NCBI GenBank assembly: GCA_036245525.1 | Contig: BTPG01000005.1 | Location: 127,790,120 to 127,854,119 of the forward strand | DNA: 64,000 nucleotides | Direction: 5' to 3' | From: Semisulcospira habei | Lineage: Eukaryota; Mollusca; Gastropoda; Semisulcospiridae | Shown: piece after piece, positions 33,016 through 43,894 of the stretch | Layout of the letters: every line of letters starts with the position of its first letter | Numbering within the stretch: the first letter of the stretch is position 1 | The notes under the pieces: model-generated | What the model was told of the DNA's origin: nothing | Seen by the model: only the letters and a program-made list of their open reading frames with translations | The model's database searches: none | Made by a program: the position numbers and the translations under genes

Positions 33016-33640
33016 CTTGCAAAAAAAGGATTTTTGAAAGAGTTCCCTACGAACCAAATGAAATCACTGACATGAGCCTAAGGCATATCTCCACGTTCAA
33101 TCTCCCGGGCCGACAGACCTTGTCACAGAGACAGAGACATGGTCTCTGGTCAATCCCGTGGCCGAGTGGTACAGAGCTAGCGAACAGGAAATACAAGAAG
33201 GCTCTCCAGAGAGAGACCCTAAGCTGAGAGCCGCCAGTAATTGAGATAACTGGTATTAGACTCACAGCTCCCCTGCACAATGCGACCACCCCAATGCGCA
33301 AAAAGCCATCGGGCCGACTTCCGTCGCCGTTGGCCCTCCTCACAGCCGTGCGCGGGCCACCGGAGGCCGATGTCGGCCCGATGGCCTTTCGGCACTGGGA
33401 TTGCTGTGAGGACGCAGCGTCTCTGACGATCTGTGAATGTTAGACTCGTGCATGTAATGGATGAAGTCAAAATTATGTGATATTCTTTTTTTCTCAACTA
33501 AATTTGACTTTTTTCCTAATACATTTACTCAGACACACAGCTTGAAATAGGGCCCAGCTGAGAATCTTTACATTTTCAGTTTCATGTCGTCATTTGACAT
33601 GAATTCCAGACAACATGCAAATGATTGCGCACGATACAAA
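33016..33640. repeat. Unknown dispersed repeat H, copy 2 with nested insertion
   Basis: Second copy of the repeat at 31845-32240. It is longer by the family F palindrome at 33290-33400 and by about 60 bases after GCGAACAGGAAATAC. Confidence 0.6.
33290..33400. mobile_element. Family F palindromic MITE
   Basis: CCCAATGCGCAAAAAGCCAT and GCCGAC on the left against GTCGGCCCGATGGCC and TTTCGGCACTGGGA on the right, with a GC-rich centre AGCCGTGCGCGGGCC. The shared plan of the family is CCCARTRnGCAAA, then (A)GGCCnnCGGGCC, then a complement. Copies range from 55 to 110 bp. Confidence 0.8.
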
Positions 33641-33651
33641 AATGTTCTTTT

Positions 33652-33812
33652 GAAAGGTACAAAGTAAAGTAGGTAAAAGCACTGTCAGGAGAGAAAAGTG
33701 TTCATGATCGACCAGTGATCATAGATCTACTGTGACCAAAGCACCCAAAAAAGGGATAGGAAAGAGGGGGTGCGCTAAGAAAGTGACTGAAAGCAATGCA
33801 TATGGAAGCATT
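33652..33812 (-). repeat. Truncated copy of the retrozyme-like element
   Basis: GGTACAAAGTAAAGTAGG, ATGATCGACCAGTGATCATA and GAAAGCAATGCATATGGAAG follow in the same order as 15174-15328. It stops before the ribozyme. Confidence 0.75.
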
Positions 33813-34013
33813 TTTTTGTTTTTTTTTGTTTTTGTTCTATTGAAAATTCAAAATCAATCAGTGCTTAAAAAAGCTAAGATATGTTAAAAGATTCACTGTT
33901 CTTTTTGTAGTTTTTGAGGAAAACTGAAAATGTGGGATTTGAAAAACTGACACTATAGGATAATACTCTCCGCAGAGGGTCATCCAGTCTACCGTGAAGA
34001 AGAAGAAGAAAAA

Positions 34014-34229
34014 TCTAACCCCTTCCCAGCAGGGGACGCATATTTTGTTTTTGAATTTTTTTTTCGTGCAACGACCAACAGGTACAACTGTCCAAGGAAC
34101 ATGGATAGAAACCTGCCTCAGCAAGAGGCGTAGATCTTCATGAGCCCCCGCAGCCGCGGGGGCTCATGAGGATCTATGTCTCTTGCATTTGGGTGATGTT
34201 TGCTTTGTCCGGGCAGTGAAGGGGTTTTT
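34014..34229. mobile_element. Family C MITE, near-complete
   Basis: CTAACCCCTTCCCAGCAGGG at the left and GGGCAGTGAAGGGGTT at the right. Same orientation and subfamily as 26612-26857 (TTTTGTTTTTGAATTTTTTT, CGTGCAACGACCAAC). Confidence 0.8.
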
Positions 34230-34396
34230 TAAAAGTCCAAAATAACAAACCATCAGACCCATACATATCTAGTTATTTTATAAGCTCGAAAGTGTTGTCG
34301 CAAAGAAACGAAGAAATTGCATAATTTTGCTATCAAGAGGAAACATAGGACTTTCACAACTGCGACAGTGTCATTATAAGTATGTCTCGTATGTGT

Positions 34397-34401
34397 GTGC
34401 G

Positions 34402-34477
<76 letters not shown>

Positions 34478-34480
34478 TGT
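34397..34480. repeat. (GT)n microsatellite
   Basis: About 40 GT units with TGTT interruptions to 34540. Confidence 0.97.
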
Positions 34481-34604
34481 GTGTTTGTGTTTGTGTGTGC
34501 GTGCGTGCGTATGTTGTGTGTCTGTGTGTGCGTGTTAGTTTTTAGTCTTTTCATTGTATCAGCGCTTAAGCTACTGTTAGAATAAGCGCATAAAACAAAT
34601 CTCC

Positions 34605-34611
34605 TTTATTA

Positions 34612-34676
<65 letters not shown>
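34605..34676. repeat. (ATT)n microsatellite
   Basis: About 24 pure trinucleotide units. Confidence 0.97.
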
Positions 34677-34677
<1 letters not shown>

Positions 34678-34934
34678 AAGACGCAACGTTTTGCCCGTTA
34701 GCTCCGTGTGACTGCCAATAAGCCGAGAGATAAGCAAGGTACGTGTATTTTACAGACTACAAACAACTGAATGAGCTAGCATAATCAAACGTTGTATGGT
34801 GGCTAAAAACTGTTTGAATTAAATATGGCTTCTATGCCAAAAATTTTGTTTACAAAAGAAATTTGTCAGTCCAAAATACCGCTAGAGAAAACGATACTGA
34901 AACGCAGGATTCTGTTCTAGGTATCAAAAACATC

Positions 34935-35133
34935 ACTAACCCATTCAGCCCTGACGCACTACAGCAGGAGATGCGTCGACCATGATAATTCAAGGGCAGT
35001 GCCTGTCGGCACCAAGCTAATCAGGCACTGCCCTTGAATTATCATGGTCGATCCATCTCCTGCAATTGGTGCATAGTCGTTAGATGACGCCTCCAAAATT
35101 TGGGAAATACGTGCACCAGGCTGAATGAGTTAA
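34935..35133. mobile_element. Family A MITE
   Basis: CTAACCCATTCAGCCCTGAC at the left and CTGAATGAGTTAA at the right. The core is short: CAAGGGCAGTGCCTGTCGGC against its complement with CAGGCACTGCCCTTG. Confidence 0.85.
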
Positions 35134-35297
35134 ACTCAAGAAAACAAACAATACGAAGCAATGTCCGATTGTTGAAAGGGTGTGCGTGACAGCGACTAGC
35201 CTTCTTCTCCTTGATATTGTATAGGCCCCTGCAGTCAGGGTATTATCCCACGGGGGTAGGGGGGGTGGGTGGGAGGGGGGATAGTAAGTGCGAGTAC

Positions 35298-35386
35298 CGA
35301 GTGAGCAAAGGCCCTCGGGCCCACAACGGCTGTGCGCGGGCCCAATGCGGCCGTCGTGGGCCCGAAGACGTTTTGCTACTGGGATA
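35298..35386. mobile_element. Family F MITE
   Basis: GTGAGCAAAGGCCCTCGGGC at the left and CGAAGACGTTTTGCTACTGG at the right, with a CGGCTGTGCGCGGGCCC centre. It lies against the 3' end of the LINE pseudogene. Confidence 0.75.
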
Positions 35387-35389
35387 GGT

Positions 35390-36662
35390 TTGACGTTAAA
35401 ATCTTGAGTTACGTCATTTAAAAAGAGGCTAAAAAAAAACAGGAGTGGGGTGCTTACTGACGGGAACACTAGCCAACATTCCACGATCGATCTGAAGGCT
35501 GCAGGGGATTCTGCCGCGTGGGCAGTTACAGGAAGGGAGTTCCAAAGTCGGATTGCGGAGGGGAGAAAGGAATGGAGGTAAGTGCCCGTACTTGAGTGTG
35601 GGATCTGAAGCTTTGAAGGCTGGTCAAGGGTGGAGTGTCCAGCAGGAATGAGAGTTCCTTCCCTGGCGTGCACTGCAGAAGGCCACTCATGATCCTGCAC
35701 ATCAGGGTTGCCCCAGTAGCAAAACGTCTTCGGGCCCACGATGGCCGCAGTGGGCCCGCGCACAGCCGTGTGCGAGCCCACCCCGGCCGTCGTGCGCCCG
35801 AGGACCTTTGCTTACTGGGATGTGATTGAAACTAGAGCTTGGAGACCAATGCAGAATCGCTGGAGGTGGGACTAAAGTCCCGTAGGATCCGCCTGGCTGA
35901 TCTTTGCTGAACCTTCTCCAGTGTATTTGATAAAGACTGCTGGTGGGGGTCCCAGACCACAGTTGAATATTCTAGAATCGGGCGGACGAGTCCTTTGTGT
36001 GAATGGAGGTGGGGCAGCTGCGAAAGTTCCTATAAGCAAAGGCGCTGGTGCGGTTGGCTTTTGCAGTAATGAAGTGGATATGCTGTCCCCTACGCAGTTC
36101 CTTGGTCAGCTCTACACCTATGTATTTGGCGCTGGTCACTTTGCCTAAGACTTAGCTATGAAGGGTGTAGGTGGTATCAAGCGGTTTGTCTTCTTCGACA
36201 CCGTCAGCTGATGTTGAAGCTCATCTGCCACTTGTTCTCCAAATCCTCCAGCTTCCCAATATCTTCTTGTAGTGTCTGTTGGTCGATGTTGCTCCGAATG
36301 TGAAGGTAAAGTCAGTGTCGTCAGTAAACAGATGGATGTTGGACTTAATGGTGTAACCAATGTCATTGATGTACACGAGAAAGATTGTCGGGCCGAGGAC
36401 GACATCCCCTGAGGTACACTTCAGGTCAGTTTGCCTGTACTCGTCTTGTGTCCCTCGACAATGACTGTCTGTGTTCGATGGAGAGAAAACTCTCGAGCTT
36501 GATGAGTAGACGATTGTGAGGCACCTTGTCAACAGCAGGATGGCACCCGTATGTCCTTTGCGATCAAGCTCGACCGCTAGGTCATCCTTGGTTAGCATCA
36601 GTTGCGTCAAGCATCCTCTCTTCTTGCGTAAACCGTGCTGGGCGTCGGTTTCACTCACGGGA
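35390..36662 (-). pseudogene. CR1/Jockey-type LINE reverse transcriptase, decayed
   Basis: Read on the minus strand, pieces of one reverse transcriptase follow in order. First comes QHGLRKKRGCLTQLMLTKDD near 36650, then SGDVVLGPTIFLVYINDIGY and LFTDDTDF (the catalytic box, with T for A) near 36400-36310. Next, in other frames, come a DSRIFNCGLGPP piece and a TLEKVQQRSARRILRDFSP piece near 35990-35870. Last are HSSTGTYLHSFLPSAIRLWN and SLPV near 35600-35520. Stops and frameshifts separate them. It is 5'-truncated at about 36662 and interrupted by a family F element at 35711-35820. Confidence 0.75.
35711..35820. mobile_element. Family F MITE inside the LINE pseudogene
   Basis: CCCAGTAGCAAAACGTCTTC at the left and CGAGGACCTTTGCTTACTGG at the right, with CGCGCACAGCCGTGTGCG at the centre. 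It splits the LINE reading frames, so it entered after the LINE. Confidence 0.8.
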
Positions 36663-36753
36663 GCTCACTCCAAACTCTGACTGTGACGTCAGACACTCCC
36701 ACGGGGACTGCCTAGGAAGCGAAAGACTATATGACAGTTTTTACAATCGTTCA

Positions 36754-36756
<3 letters not shown>

Positions 36757-36813
<57 letters not shown>
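36757..36813. repeat. (AAT)n microsatellite
   Basis: About 19 trinucleotide units. Confidence 0.95.
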
Positions 36814-36855
36814 TACGCACAAACCAGATAGGTGAGGCTAGCGCTGGCAGAATTG

Positions 36856-36951
36856 TATGCAAACCAAGGGGAATCACAGCGCTGGACAGACAACAGGGCA
36901 GGGGATCTAACTGTTGTCTGTCCAGCGCTGTGATTCCCCTTGGTTTGCATA
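36856..36951. repeat. Perfect 40 bp arm hairpin
   Basis: TATGCAAACCAAGGGGAATC and ACAGCGCTGGACAGACAACA on the left, and the exact complement on the right around GGGCAGGGGATCTAAC. It abuts the tail of the L2-like LINE copy that follows. Confidence 0.9.
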
Positions 36952-37335
36952 TAATAATTACGGTATTTATAATGCGCTTATCTTATAATAATTATAACTC
37001 TAAGCGCGCACTCACAACTCGCGCACGCATGCGCACGCTTTAGACAACGACTCACGTACCACAAATAGTAAAATACATTACGACAGTCAGCTTGGGGTGG
37101 GGAGTGTGGTGATAACTGTTGAAAGAGGTGAGTTTTGAGGGCGGACTGGAAGGAGGAGAGAGAGAGAGTGTTTCTGACGGAGAGAGAGTGGGAGAGTGTT
37201 CCAGGTGGATGGACCGTATACTGAGAAGGAGCGTGGGCCGAAAGTGCTGAGTTTGGTGCGGGGGATGTGGAGGCGGAGAGGATCGGAGACGGAACGGAGG
37301 GAGCCTGAACAAATGGACCTGAACACGAACTTGCG
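36952..37335 (-). mobile_element. L2/CR1-type LINE, 3' fragment
   Basis: Matches the 3' part of the LINE at 45872-47526 (same strand, high identity). Minus-strand translation gives DPLRLHIPRTKLSTFGPRSF and STWNTLPLSLR. It is strongly 5'-truncated. The 3' end reads GCGCATTATAAATACC before an ATT-type tail. Confidence 0.8.
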
Positions 37336-37450
37336 TTTTATACAAGCTGATTGAGGACGTGTGTCCTGGTAAATTCACAAACATTTTTTTTTCTTTTGCA
37401 TAGTTTCAGAAATCGTTCGAGTAATTGGGTTTTCAAAGTTTCAGCTGCTT

Positions 37451-37512
37451 TTAACCCATTTAGCCCTGATGCAGTACAACACTAGATAGATCGACCATGA
37501 TAATTCAAGAAG
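37451..37512. repeat. Family A left-half fragment
   Basis: TTAACCCATTTAGCCCTGAT, then GATCGACCATGATAATTCAA, then unrelated sequence. Confidence 0.7.
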
Positions 37513-37514
37513 TT

Positions 37515-38260
37515 CGGATAAATAGATTCCACGCCATTAGCATATAATGATGGTAACAAGAAAACATATACGTTACTCGACAACAAGATGAGATGATATT
37601 CTTGTTCTACTTTCTTTGACGCCTCATTCTTGTAGTACATATGAAAACACTGTACTCCTTGAGAAGGCTCTTTACGGGAAGACAAAGAAAAATACTTCTG
37701 CAAAAGTAATTCAGCACCACCAGCTAATTCACAAATACAAATCTGCGGCGGAGAAATAAGCATCACGTGTTCAAAAATTGAGACTTTTGTCCAGTCTTAC
37801 GACGAAAGCAACGGATCTGCTCCAATTCCATTGTGCGCCATAATGTCTAAAGGGAACGTAGGCGTTTCGAAAGCGCGAGGATTTAAAAAAAACAAAAACT
37901 TATGCGTCACCGTCAAATCGTCCGTTAGGTTAATGCGTCAAGAATTCTTTGCGGTTAAATTCGGGGCCACGGTTCTAGAGCCCCCTCCCCCCCTCCACCC
38001 CCCCCCCCAAATAATTGAGGCCCCGGCCGGGGTTCAGCTTTTCATGGCTGTGGCGCAGCAGTTTGCGTTATTTTGAGTTTCGTATCATTACAGGCCACGA
38101 ATGAAAGGGAGCTCTCGCATTCTAGAACAATAAAAGAATAAATGACAAAAAATGGCGACGTATAAATATTGTTGGTCGCGGCGACTACGGAAGGATTCGC
38201 TTTCGCCTGCGTGAACTTTGACCGCTTAGCTCATGAAAAACAGCGAATGAAGGAAAGGGG
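37515..38260. other. Intergenic stretch
   Basis: A C-rich block at 37980-38010; no gene recognised. Confidence 0.4.
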
Positions 38261-38262
38261 CA

Positions 38263-38332
38263 TCCTAATGCGCTAAAGGCCATCGGGCTGACGTCAACCC
38301 GATTGCCTTTTTGCGTATTGGGATAACTCTAA
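38263..38332. mobile_element. Family F MITE, short form
   Basis: CCTAATGCGCTAAAGGCCAT and CGGGCTGACGTCAACCCG centre, then ATTGCCTTTTTGCGTATTGG. Confidence 0.75.
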
Positions 38333-38429
38333 TCTTCTTTTCGCGTGTATTTGCAAATTTGGGCACCGTCAGTTTCATAATAGGAAATGTTGAACTAGTT
38401 GACGACCCCTCGCCCTTCCCTGCCCCTCC

Positions 38430-38533
38430 CCCCATTAGCAAAACGTCTTCGGGCCCACGAAGGCCGCAGGGGGCCCGCGCACAGCCGTGCGCGGGCCCAC
38501 TGCGGCCGTCGCGGGCCCGATGACTTACTGGGT
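38430..38533. mobile_element. Family F MITE
   Basis: CCCATTAGCAAAACGTCTTC at the left; centre GGGCCCGCGCACAGCCGTGC; right end CGGGCCCGATGACTTACTGG. Confidence 0.8.
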
Positions 38534-38574
38534 CCCCTCCCCCGCTCACCGACTTGATCAGTGGGCAGTTGTTT

Positions 38575-38675
38575 GTTTGTTTGTTTTTTTGGTTTGTTTG
38601 TTTTGTGGGATGGGTTGTGGTGGTGGTGGTGGTGGTGGTGGTGGTGGGGGGGGGGGTGTTCTTTTTTTTTTTTTC
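38575..38675. repeat. (GTTT)n, (GGT)n and poly(T) tracts
   Basis: Simple repeats in series: (GTTT)n at about 38570-38605, (GGT)n at 38617-38645, then G and T runs. Confidence 0.9.
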
Positions 38676-38843
38676 GAACTTCACCGCAGTGCAAAGGTCA
38701 CACAAATAAATAAGTACAGAGTGCTTTCAGTCGAAGCTTTTCTGTGACGGAAGATGTGACGAGAAGTACAGTTGAATTACGCGAAGATAACTCTATAACT
38801 TCACTTACGCTAGAGGTGAAACCACAAATACCACAATATCTGC

Positions 38844-38890
38844 GTGCTGGCCTTTGACTTCGCACGGTCAAATGTCACAGACTAGCACAC
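38844..38890. repeat. Family G palindrome
   Basis: GCGTGCTGGCCTTTGACTTC and CACGGTCAAATGTCACAGAC, then TAGCACAC. Confidence 0.6.
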
Positions 38891-39130
38891 ATACATGTAT
38901 ACGTTCCTGTAGAGCTCATAATCTTGACAATGCGCGTATTGCGTGGACGGCGTACTCAATGGCCCAACATTTTTGGTCTACCTTTTATTGGCCATTTTCT
39001 CGCCTGACTATTTTCCTCGTGTCTGTCACAAATGGAACGTCTTCTCTTTGGGCGAGGGCCCCTCAGTGTCTGTTTTATCGAGTTTTCCGCCTGGTGTAAG
39101 TCTAGTACTCTAGGTCCTGTAGAACGCGAT

Positions 39131-39287
39131 AACCCTTTGGCTGTCCCGCCGTGCGATGGCCTTAGTTGCCTGCGCGGCGTTAAACCCAAATAACTAACTA
39201 ACCTTTGGCTGTCGATATCGCTTTTAGTCGAGGTGAATCCTGCATGAATCACCACGACTACAAGCGCTACCGACAGTCAAAGGGTTA
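39131..39287. mobile_element. Family B MITE with a nested retroposon end
   Basis: Left end AACCCTTTGGCTGTC, right end GACAGTCAAAGGGTTAA, inner arms TTTTAGTCGAGGTGAATCC / ATGAATCACCACGACTACAA. It contains the insertion at 39146-39201. Confidence 0.75.
39146..39201 (+). mobile_element. 5'-truncated retroposon 3' end, 12 bp target duplication
   Basis: 56 bp ending GGCGTTAAACCCAAATAACT and AACTAA. It is flanked by the perfect direct repeat CCTTTGGCTGTC (39134-39145 and 39202-39213), which is family B sequence duplicated on insertion. The same 3' end occurs at 11336-11375. Confidence 0.75.
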
Positions 39288-39633
39288 ACAGACGTACAGT
39301 TTGACTGGAGACGGCAGGGAACTCCCATCCTGGCAAAAGTGGGTGGGATGAGGGGCATGCAACTCCTTTGTCGGTATATAATCTCCAAAACTGGTCTGTA
39401 TGATATTCACGTGACATACCACCACCATTCAATGATTGGCCAAATGCTAGAGATTTCCGCATGCTATTTTTAAACAAGTGACCCAAAATACGTCATTCCT
39501 CTAAGGTTTTGTGTTCGTGTAATTTGACTTCCGGTTCAGCACAATTGGTCATGGACAGTTTTATTTCCATCCTGATCGCAAGTTTGGCATTCCTGGGCCC
39601 AGATCGGTATGACCTGCAGACTATGCAGCTCTG

Positions 39634-39681
39634 CTTGGCCCACTGCAGCCGTCGTGGGCCCGCAGACGTTTTGCTACTGGT
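39634..39681. repeat. Family F right half
   Basis: GGCCCACTGCAGCCGTCGTG and GGCCCGCAGACGTTTTGCTA, with no left half. Confidence 0.7.
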
Positions 39682-40077
39682 GCCCCCCCCCCCCCTTCTC
39701 CTCTCGCTTCCCGCTTTTTCTTTTTTGTTTATTTGTTTTGCTAGGATGAAAGCGAGTTCTTCCTATTTGCCAGTAATTTGCAGGATCTTCTCTAACTGAT
39801 ATGCTTTGACTGAGAAACACAGACGCAACTGATAAGGTTAGCGATCTGGAGGCGCATGTTCCCATTAAAATACCATAAGTTGCCATATCTCGATGGCGTC
39901 TTTGTTGCTTGTCCGATTCGAAAAGTTAGTATACTACGTGTATTTACTCTTTGACCCGAGGTGCGTTCTATTTTCGTTATAATTGTGCTTATTACATTCT
40001 ATGCATTTTTCGGTTTGGAATCCCGAGCACGGCATAGAAAACTTTAAAATCTGTCGCCGCGTGAAAGTTCGAACACC

Positions 40078-40262
40078 ACCCAACTGCAAGAGGTATAGAT
40101 CCTCATGAGCCCCCGCAGTTGCGGGGGCTCATGAGGACCTACGCCTCTTGCTGACACCACTTTGAATCCACGTTCGTGGGGCATCTAGGGTTTCTGGGTT
40201 TGAATTAACGAAGTTTGCAGAAACACATTGAGCGTAGCTGGCACTGACCGCGTTCAAATCTG
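40078..40262. mobile_element. Family C MITE, left end missing
   Basis: Core with ACTGCAAGAGGTATAGATCC and GAGCCCCCGCAGTTGCGGGG, right flank TTTGAATCCACGTTCGTGGG and TGAATTAACGAAGTTTGC. Confidence 0.75.
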
Positions 40263-40577
40263 TGGCGGTATACGTCCATGGCTAATAACACTGTAATTTC
40301 TCCAATGATCCTCTAACTTCCAGTGAAAACATGATGAAGGGACATAACTGTTTGGTTTACTACAGTTTTATGTATGGTAACTCGCTGTTCTCGGCGACCC
40401 TTTCCTGCCGTTAAAAGACGAAACCACAGTTCAGCTGCAATTCTTTTTTTTTTTTTTTTTCTTTCTTCTAAATAGCTATTCTGCGGTTGTGAAAAGCTCT
40501 ATAAAACATGGAGTTTAGGAGTGGAGTGTTCGTATACTATCCTTTCTAGACAGACCTCGCGGCTGACACTTCGGCAG

Positions 40578-40636
40578 CTGTTTGATCCATAGTCACCGAG
40601 CGCGTTCCGCGCTCGGTGACTATGGATCAAACAGTT
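40578..40636. repeat. Perfect 27 bp arm hairpin
   Basis: CTGTTTGATCCATAGTCACC and GAGCGCG, a TT loop, then the exact complement. Confidence 0.9.
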
Positions 40637-40708
40637 GCGGTAAAAGAACAGAATTTCATGATTTGTGATGATATACCGTTCTCTCAAACAAGAACAGTTT
40701 CATCTGAG

Positions 40709-40772
40709 TGCTGGTTTGTGACTTTGGACCCTCTGGACTGAAGTCGTAAGGTCTAAAATCACAAAGAAAATT
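40709..40772. repeat. Family G palindrome
   Basis: GAGTGCTGGTTTGTGACTTT and GGACC / GGTCTAAAATCACAAAG around CTGGACTGAAGTCG. A further half lies at 40955-40975 (ACAGCCGTAAGGTTCAAAAG). Confidence 0.6.
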
Positions 40773-40973
40773 CCAACGGAAGGAACACGGTTAGAAAGGA
40801 CAATTACAACACTTGAGTTGAAATTGTCTTTGCTAAGCATGTCTTGCTTCGCTGGGATTGCTTTTCTTTTCAGTACACGCTTCACAGTCACTTTTCGGTC
40901 TGATTTTGGTTCTCTGACATCACAAAACCTACAACCACAAATGCATAACATACAGCCGTAAGGTTCAAAAGAC

Positions 40974-40975
<2 letters not shown>

Positions 40976-41061
<86 letters not shown>

Positions 41062-41075
41062 ACAAACACACACAA

Positions 41076-41138
<63 letters not shown>

Positions 41139-41142
41139 TACA
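40976..41142. repeat. (CA)n microsatellite
   Basis: About 160 bases, pure at first, then with CAAA and CATA interruptions. Confidence 0.98.
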
Positions 41143-41279
41143 GAGGCAGCATCTGAAAGCAAGCTTGGATGTGATTTTTTACCTTGAAGGCCTAGAGTGG
41201 TGAAGTAACAAATCAGCACACATTTAACCTCAGGGTGTATTGGGTTAAAGCCTACTGGAAGGAACGGTAAAGTCGATTT

Positions 41280-41335
41280 GTCTAATAGACGATATCCGGA
41301 AGTAAGAAGTAGGTCAAACTATCACTTGGATTTTA
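41280..41335. repeat. Family E fragment
   Basis: CTAATAGACGATATCCGGAA and GTAGGTCAAACTATCACTTG only. Confidence 0.6.
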
Positions 41336-41368
41336 AAAAAAAACCCAGACAAACATGTGATTCATTTC

Positions 41369-41700
41369 AACCAAAAACAACATCGCTTCTTCAAATTCAG
41401 CACGTAAGCCATACACTGAAATGTCATGAGACAACGTTTGTTTTTAACATTGTTTGCAACATAAATTTGAGTTTTCCCACTAAACACGCGGTTTCTGACT
41501 GACACAGGCTAAATAATGATAATTAAAAACAAAACCAAAAACAAAATCGCTTCTTCAAGTTCAGCACGTAAGACATACACTGCAATGGTATGAGACATAG
41601 AAACGTCATAACGTTTGTTTTCAACATTGTTTGCAACATAAATTTGAGTTTTCCCACTAAACACGCGGTTTCTGACTGACACAGGTTAAATAATAATAAT
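41369..41700. repeat. Tandem duplication, two units of about 150-165 bp
   Basis: Unit 1 (41369-41518) and unit 2 (41531-41698) share ATCGCTTCTTCAA, ATTCAGCACGTAAG, TTTGCAACATAAATTTGAGT and CACGCGGTTTCTGACTGACA. Unit 2 has a 13 bp internal repeat of an ACGT(CATA)ACG piece. Confidence 0.9.
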
Positions 41701-41835
41701 TTTAAAAAACCAACAAAACAAACAAACAAACAAAAACTGTTCATGCCGGCTGTAACTAAAAATATGTTCATTAAAGCAAACTGAAAATAATAAGTTAAAA
41801 AAAGGGCTGGAAATGTTTTTGTCAGCCCCATTACA

Positions 41836-41986
41836 ATAGACGATTTCCGAAGTAGATCCAAACTGTACGTGTTTCGACGAAAACAGTGGATTAAAAGCTC
41901 GGACAAACTGGCTTTTAATCCACTGTATTCGTCGAAACAAGTGCAATTTTGCCCTAACTCTGATTTCCGAACAACGTCTATTTCCA
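41836..41986. mobile_element. Family E palindromic element
   Basis: ATAGACGATTTCCGAAGTAG and the right end TGATTTCCGAACAACGTCTA. Inner arms GTGTTTCGACGAAAACAGTG / CACTGTATTCGTCGAAACA and GGATTAAAAGC / GGCTTTTAATCC. Confidence 0.8.
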
Positions 41987-42024
41987 AATGATTCTAACGA
42001 TCCAAAAACTGTGACTTCACTACC

Positions 42025-42155
42025 AAAAAAAAAAAAAAAAAATGACAACCCCCTTCCCCCCCCCCCCTATCTTTCTCCGTCTCGCCCCACCTCCCCTCTC
42101 ACTCCAAATCCCCTCTACGTCCCCCCCCCCCACCCACCCACCCACACACACCTTC
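42025..42155. repeat. Poly(A) and C-rich tracts
   Basis: A run at 42025-42042, then C-rich sequence to about 42150. Confidence 0.85.
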
Positions 42156-42404
42156 CCCTCCGAAACACTCCAAAAATTGAAGGAAATTATCTTGGCACTC
42201 AGGGGCGGTAATCTCAGACGGAACACAATGTTCCTCCGCGACAGAAGAGCGCTAAAGAGGTTTGTCATGCAAGAAAGCGCTTAACTCCCTTTGACAAACC
42301 AATTTCCATTCTCGCGCGAGGCCCGGTTACCAGCGAAGAGAGCGATTGGCTAAAACCGTGTTCCTCCGGCCATTGCAGTCCTTTTGCAAATCCCTTAAAC
42401 TCTG

Positions 42405-42472
42405 CAAGGGGCATCGATTCTCATGAGCCTCTGCAAATTGCAGTGGCTAATGAGAATCTATGCCGCTGTCTT
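42405..42472. repeat. Family C core
   Basis: CTGCAAGGGGCATCGATTCT and CATGAGCCTCTGCAAATTGC, then AGTGGCTAATGAGAATCTAT. Confidence 0.7.
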
Positions 42473-42694
42473 GTAATATTTGGTCCTGTTCAACTTACGT
42501 ACATATCTCGTCTACTGTAGACGGAAGGGAGCGATTGGCTATCGGCAAAACTATCACAGTGGCCCAGTGTGAGTTCGCGGTAGAAAAATGCTGTGAGCAA
42601 GCTTGATCAAGTGTCTACCATGCTCCCATGAGTATGCACCACGGCAAATGTGGCAAACAAGAGTTTTTTCTGTTTTCTTTTATTTATTTATTTT

Positions 42695-42835
42695 TTAACC
42701 TTCTGCGTATGTCCCAGAGAATATAATGAGGAGCAAACGAACGGCAACATTTTTGTAATCATCGGAAGCACTTTAGTGCCATTTCCGGTGATTCCAAACA
42801 TGTTGCCGATTTCTTTTGTTCCTCGGCATACACAG
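42695..42835. mobile_element. Family D element, longer form
   Basis: GGAGCAAACGAACGGCAACA and TGTTGCCGATTTCTTTTGTT pair at the ends, with CATCGGAAGCACTTTAGTGC at the centre, as in 25503-25622. Confidence 0.6.
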
Positions 42836-43051
42836 GGACAGCATCGTTGGTTTTATATCATCCATAAGTTTACAAGATTGTATTTATATGGAGAAATTCC
42901 TTATGCCTATTTTACATATGCCAGCCTCTAATTAGCTACGCCATTTTATTCGCTGTGGGTGCTACCTCTACATTTTTGTTCATATAGTGGTCAATCCTTA
43001 ACAGTCAGTACACGCCTGTCTAGACGTGGCACCAAGCTGAATAGGTACTAC

Positions 43052-43133
43052 GCTTTTACACTGACAAGCAAACGAAATGCGACATTTTTGGATGCTTCCA
43101 TAAATGTCACATTTCTTTTGCTCGTCGTATTTT
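43052..43133. mobile_element. Family D element, short form
   Basis: ACTGACAAGCAAACGAAATG and CATTTCTTTTGCTCGTCGTA around GCGACATTTTTGGATGCTTC. Confidence 0.65.
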
Positions 43134-43427
43134 TTGTCATTCGATCTCCAGCAACTGCTCGCGCTTCAATAAACTGATAAGGTGTATGGGAAGAAAGGGA
43201 TCTATATACATTTTTCGACAGCGTGCTGCTGCTGGCCCAATCTGCCTTCGGCGGGATAAAGTCTATGCGTTGTTACCTTTTGTGCATTAGCGAGCAGACA
43301 AACTGGAAAAACAATTAGAGTGCAAAGCACGCATCGGTAACTGCAGACAAAACAATAGGGACCCTAACTGAAAGGGACACACACGCGCACACAGATACAG
43401 ACATGGACAGACATCTCAGAAACACAG

Positions 43428-43477
43428 GGCGCGCGCGCACGCACGCACCCACGCACGCACGCACGCGCGCGCGCGCA

Positions 43478-43572
<95 letters not shown>
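43428..43572. repeat. (CG)n/(CACG)n/(CA)n microsatellite
   Basis: Alternating CGCG and CACG steps at 43428-43497, then about 37 CA units. Confidence 0.97.
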
Positions 43573-43575
<3 letters not shown>

Positions 43576-43894
43576 CTTCTCTTGCTCTCAAGTTAATTTG
43601 ATTCAAAAGACGAAACCTAGGAAAACTTACCATGAGTTTTCTCCTTTCTCCAACTAAACCCCTTAGCCATCAGATTGCAGAGTGCAGAGCTTCGACCAAT
43701 TTATACCTTTTCTGATTTAAAAATCATTTCCTTAGTCTGCATACGGAGTCAAAAGCAGACCATCATAGTTCAATGGTAGTGCCTTAATATATCAATTTGT
43801 GTCTGAAATAACTGCGCAGCAACAGGCTCAGGAAACCTTCACGAATTTAGTCCCCTGACAGTCGCTCTTATGTCGGATAATGACCTCAGCAGAC

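Noticed and set aside
33161..33210. SINE head in repeat H
   Set aside because: Only an A-box-like word; no B box at the right distance, so it is left as an unknown repeat.
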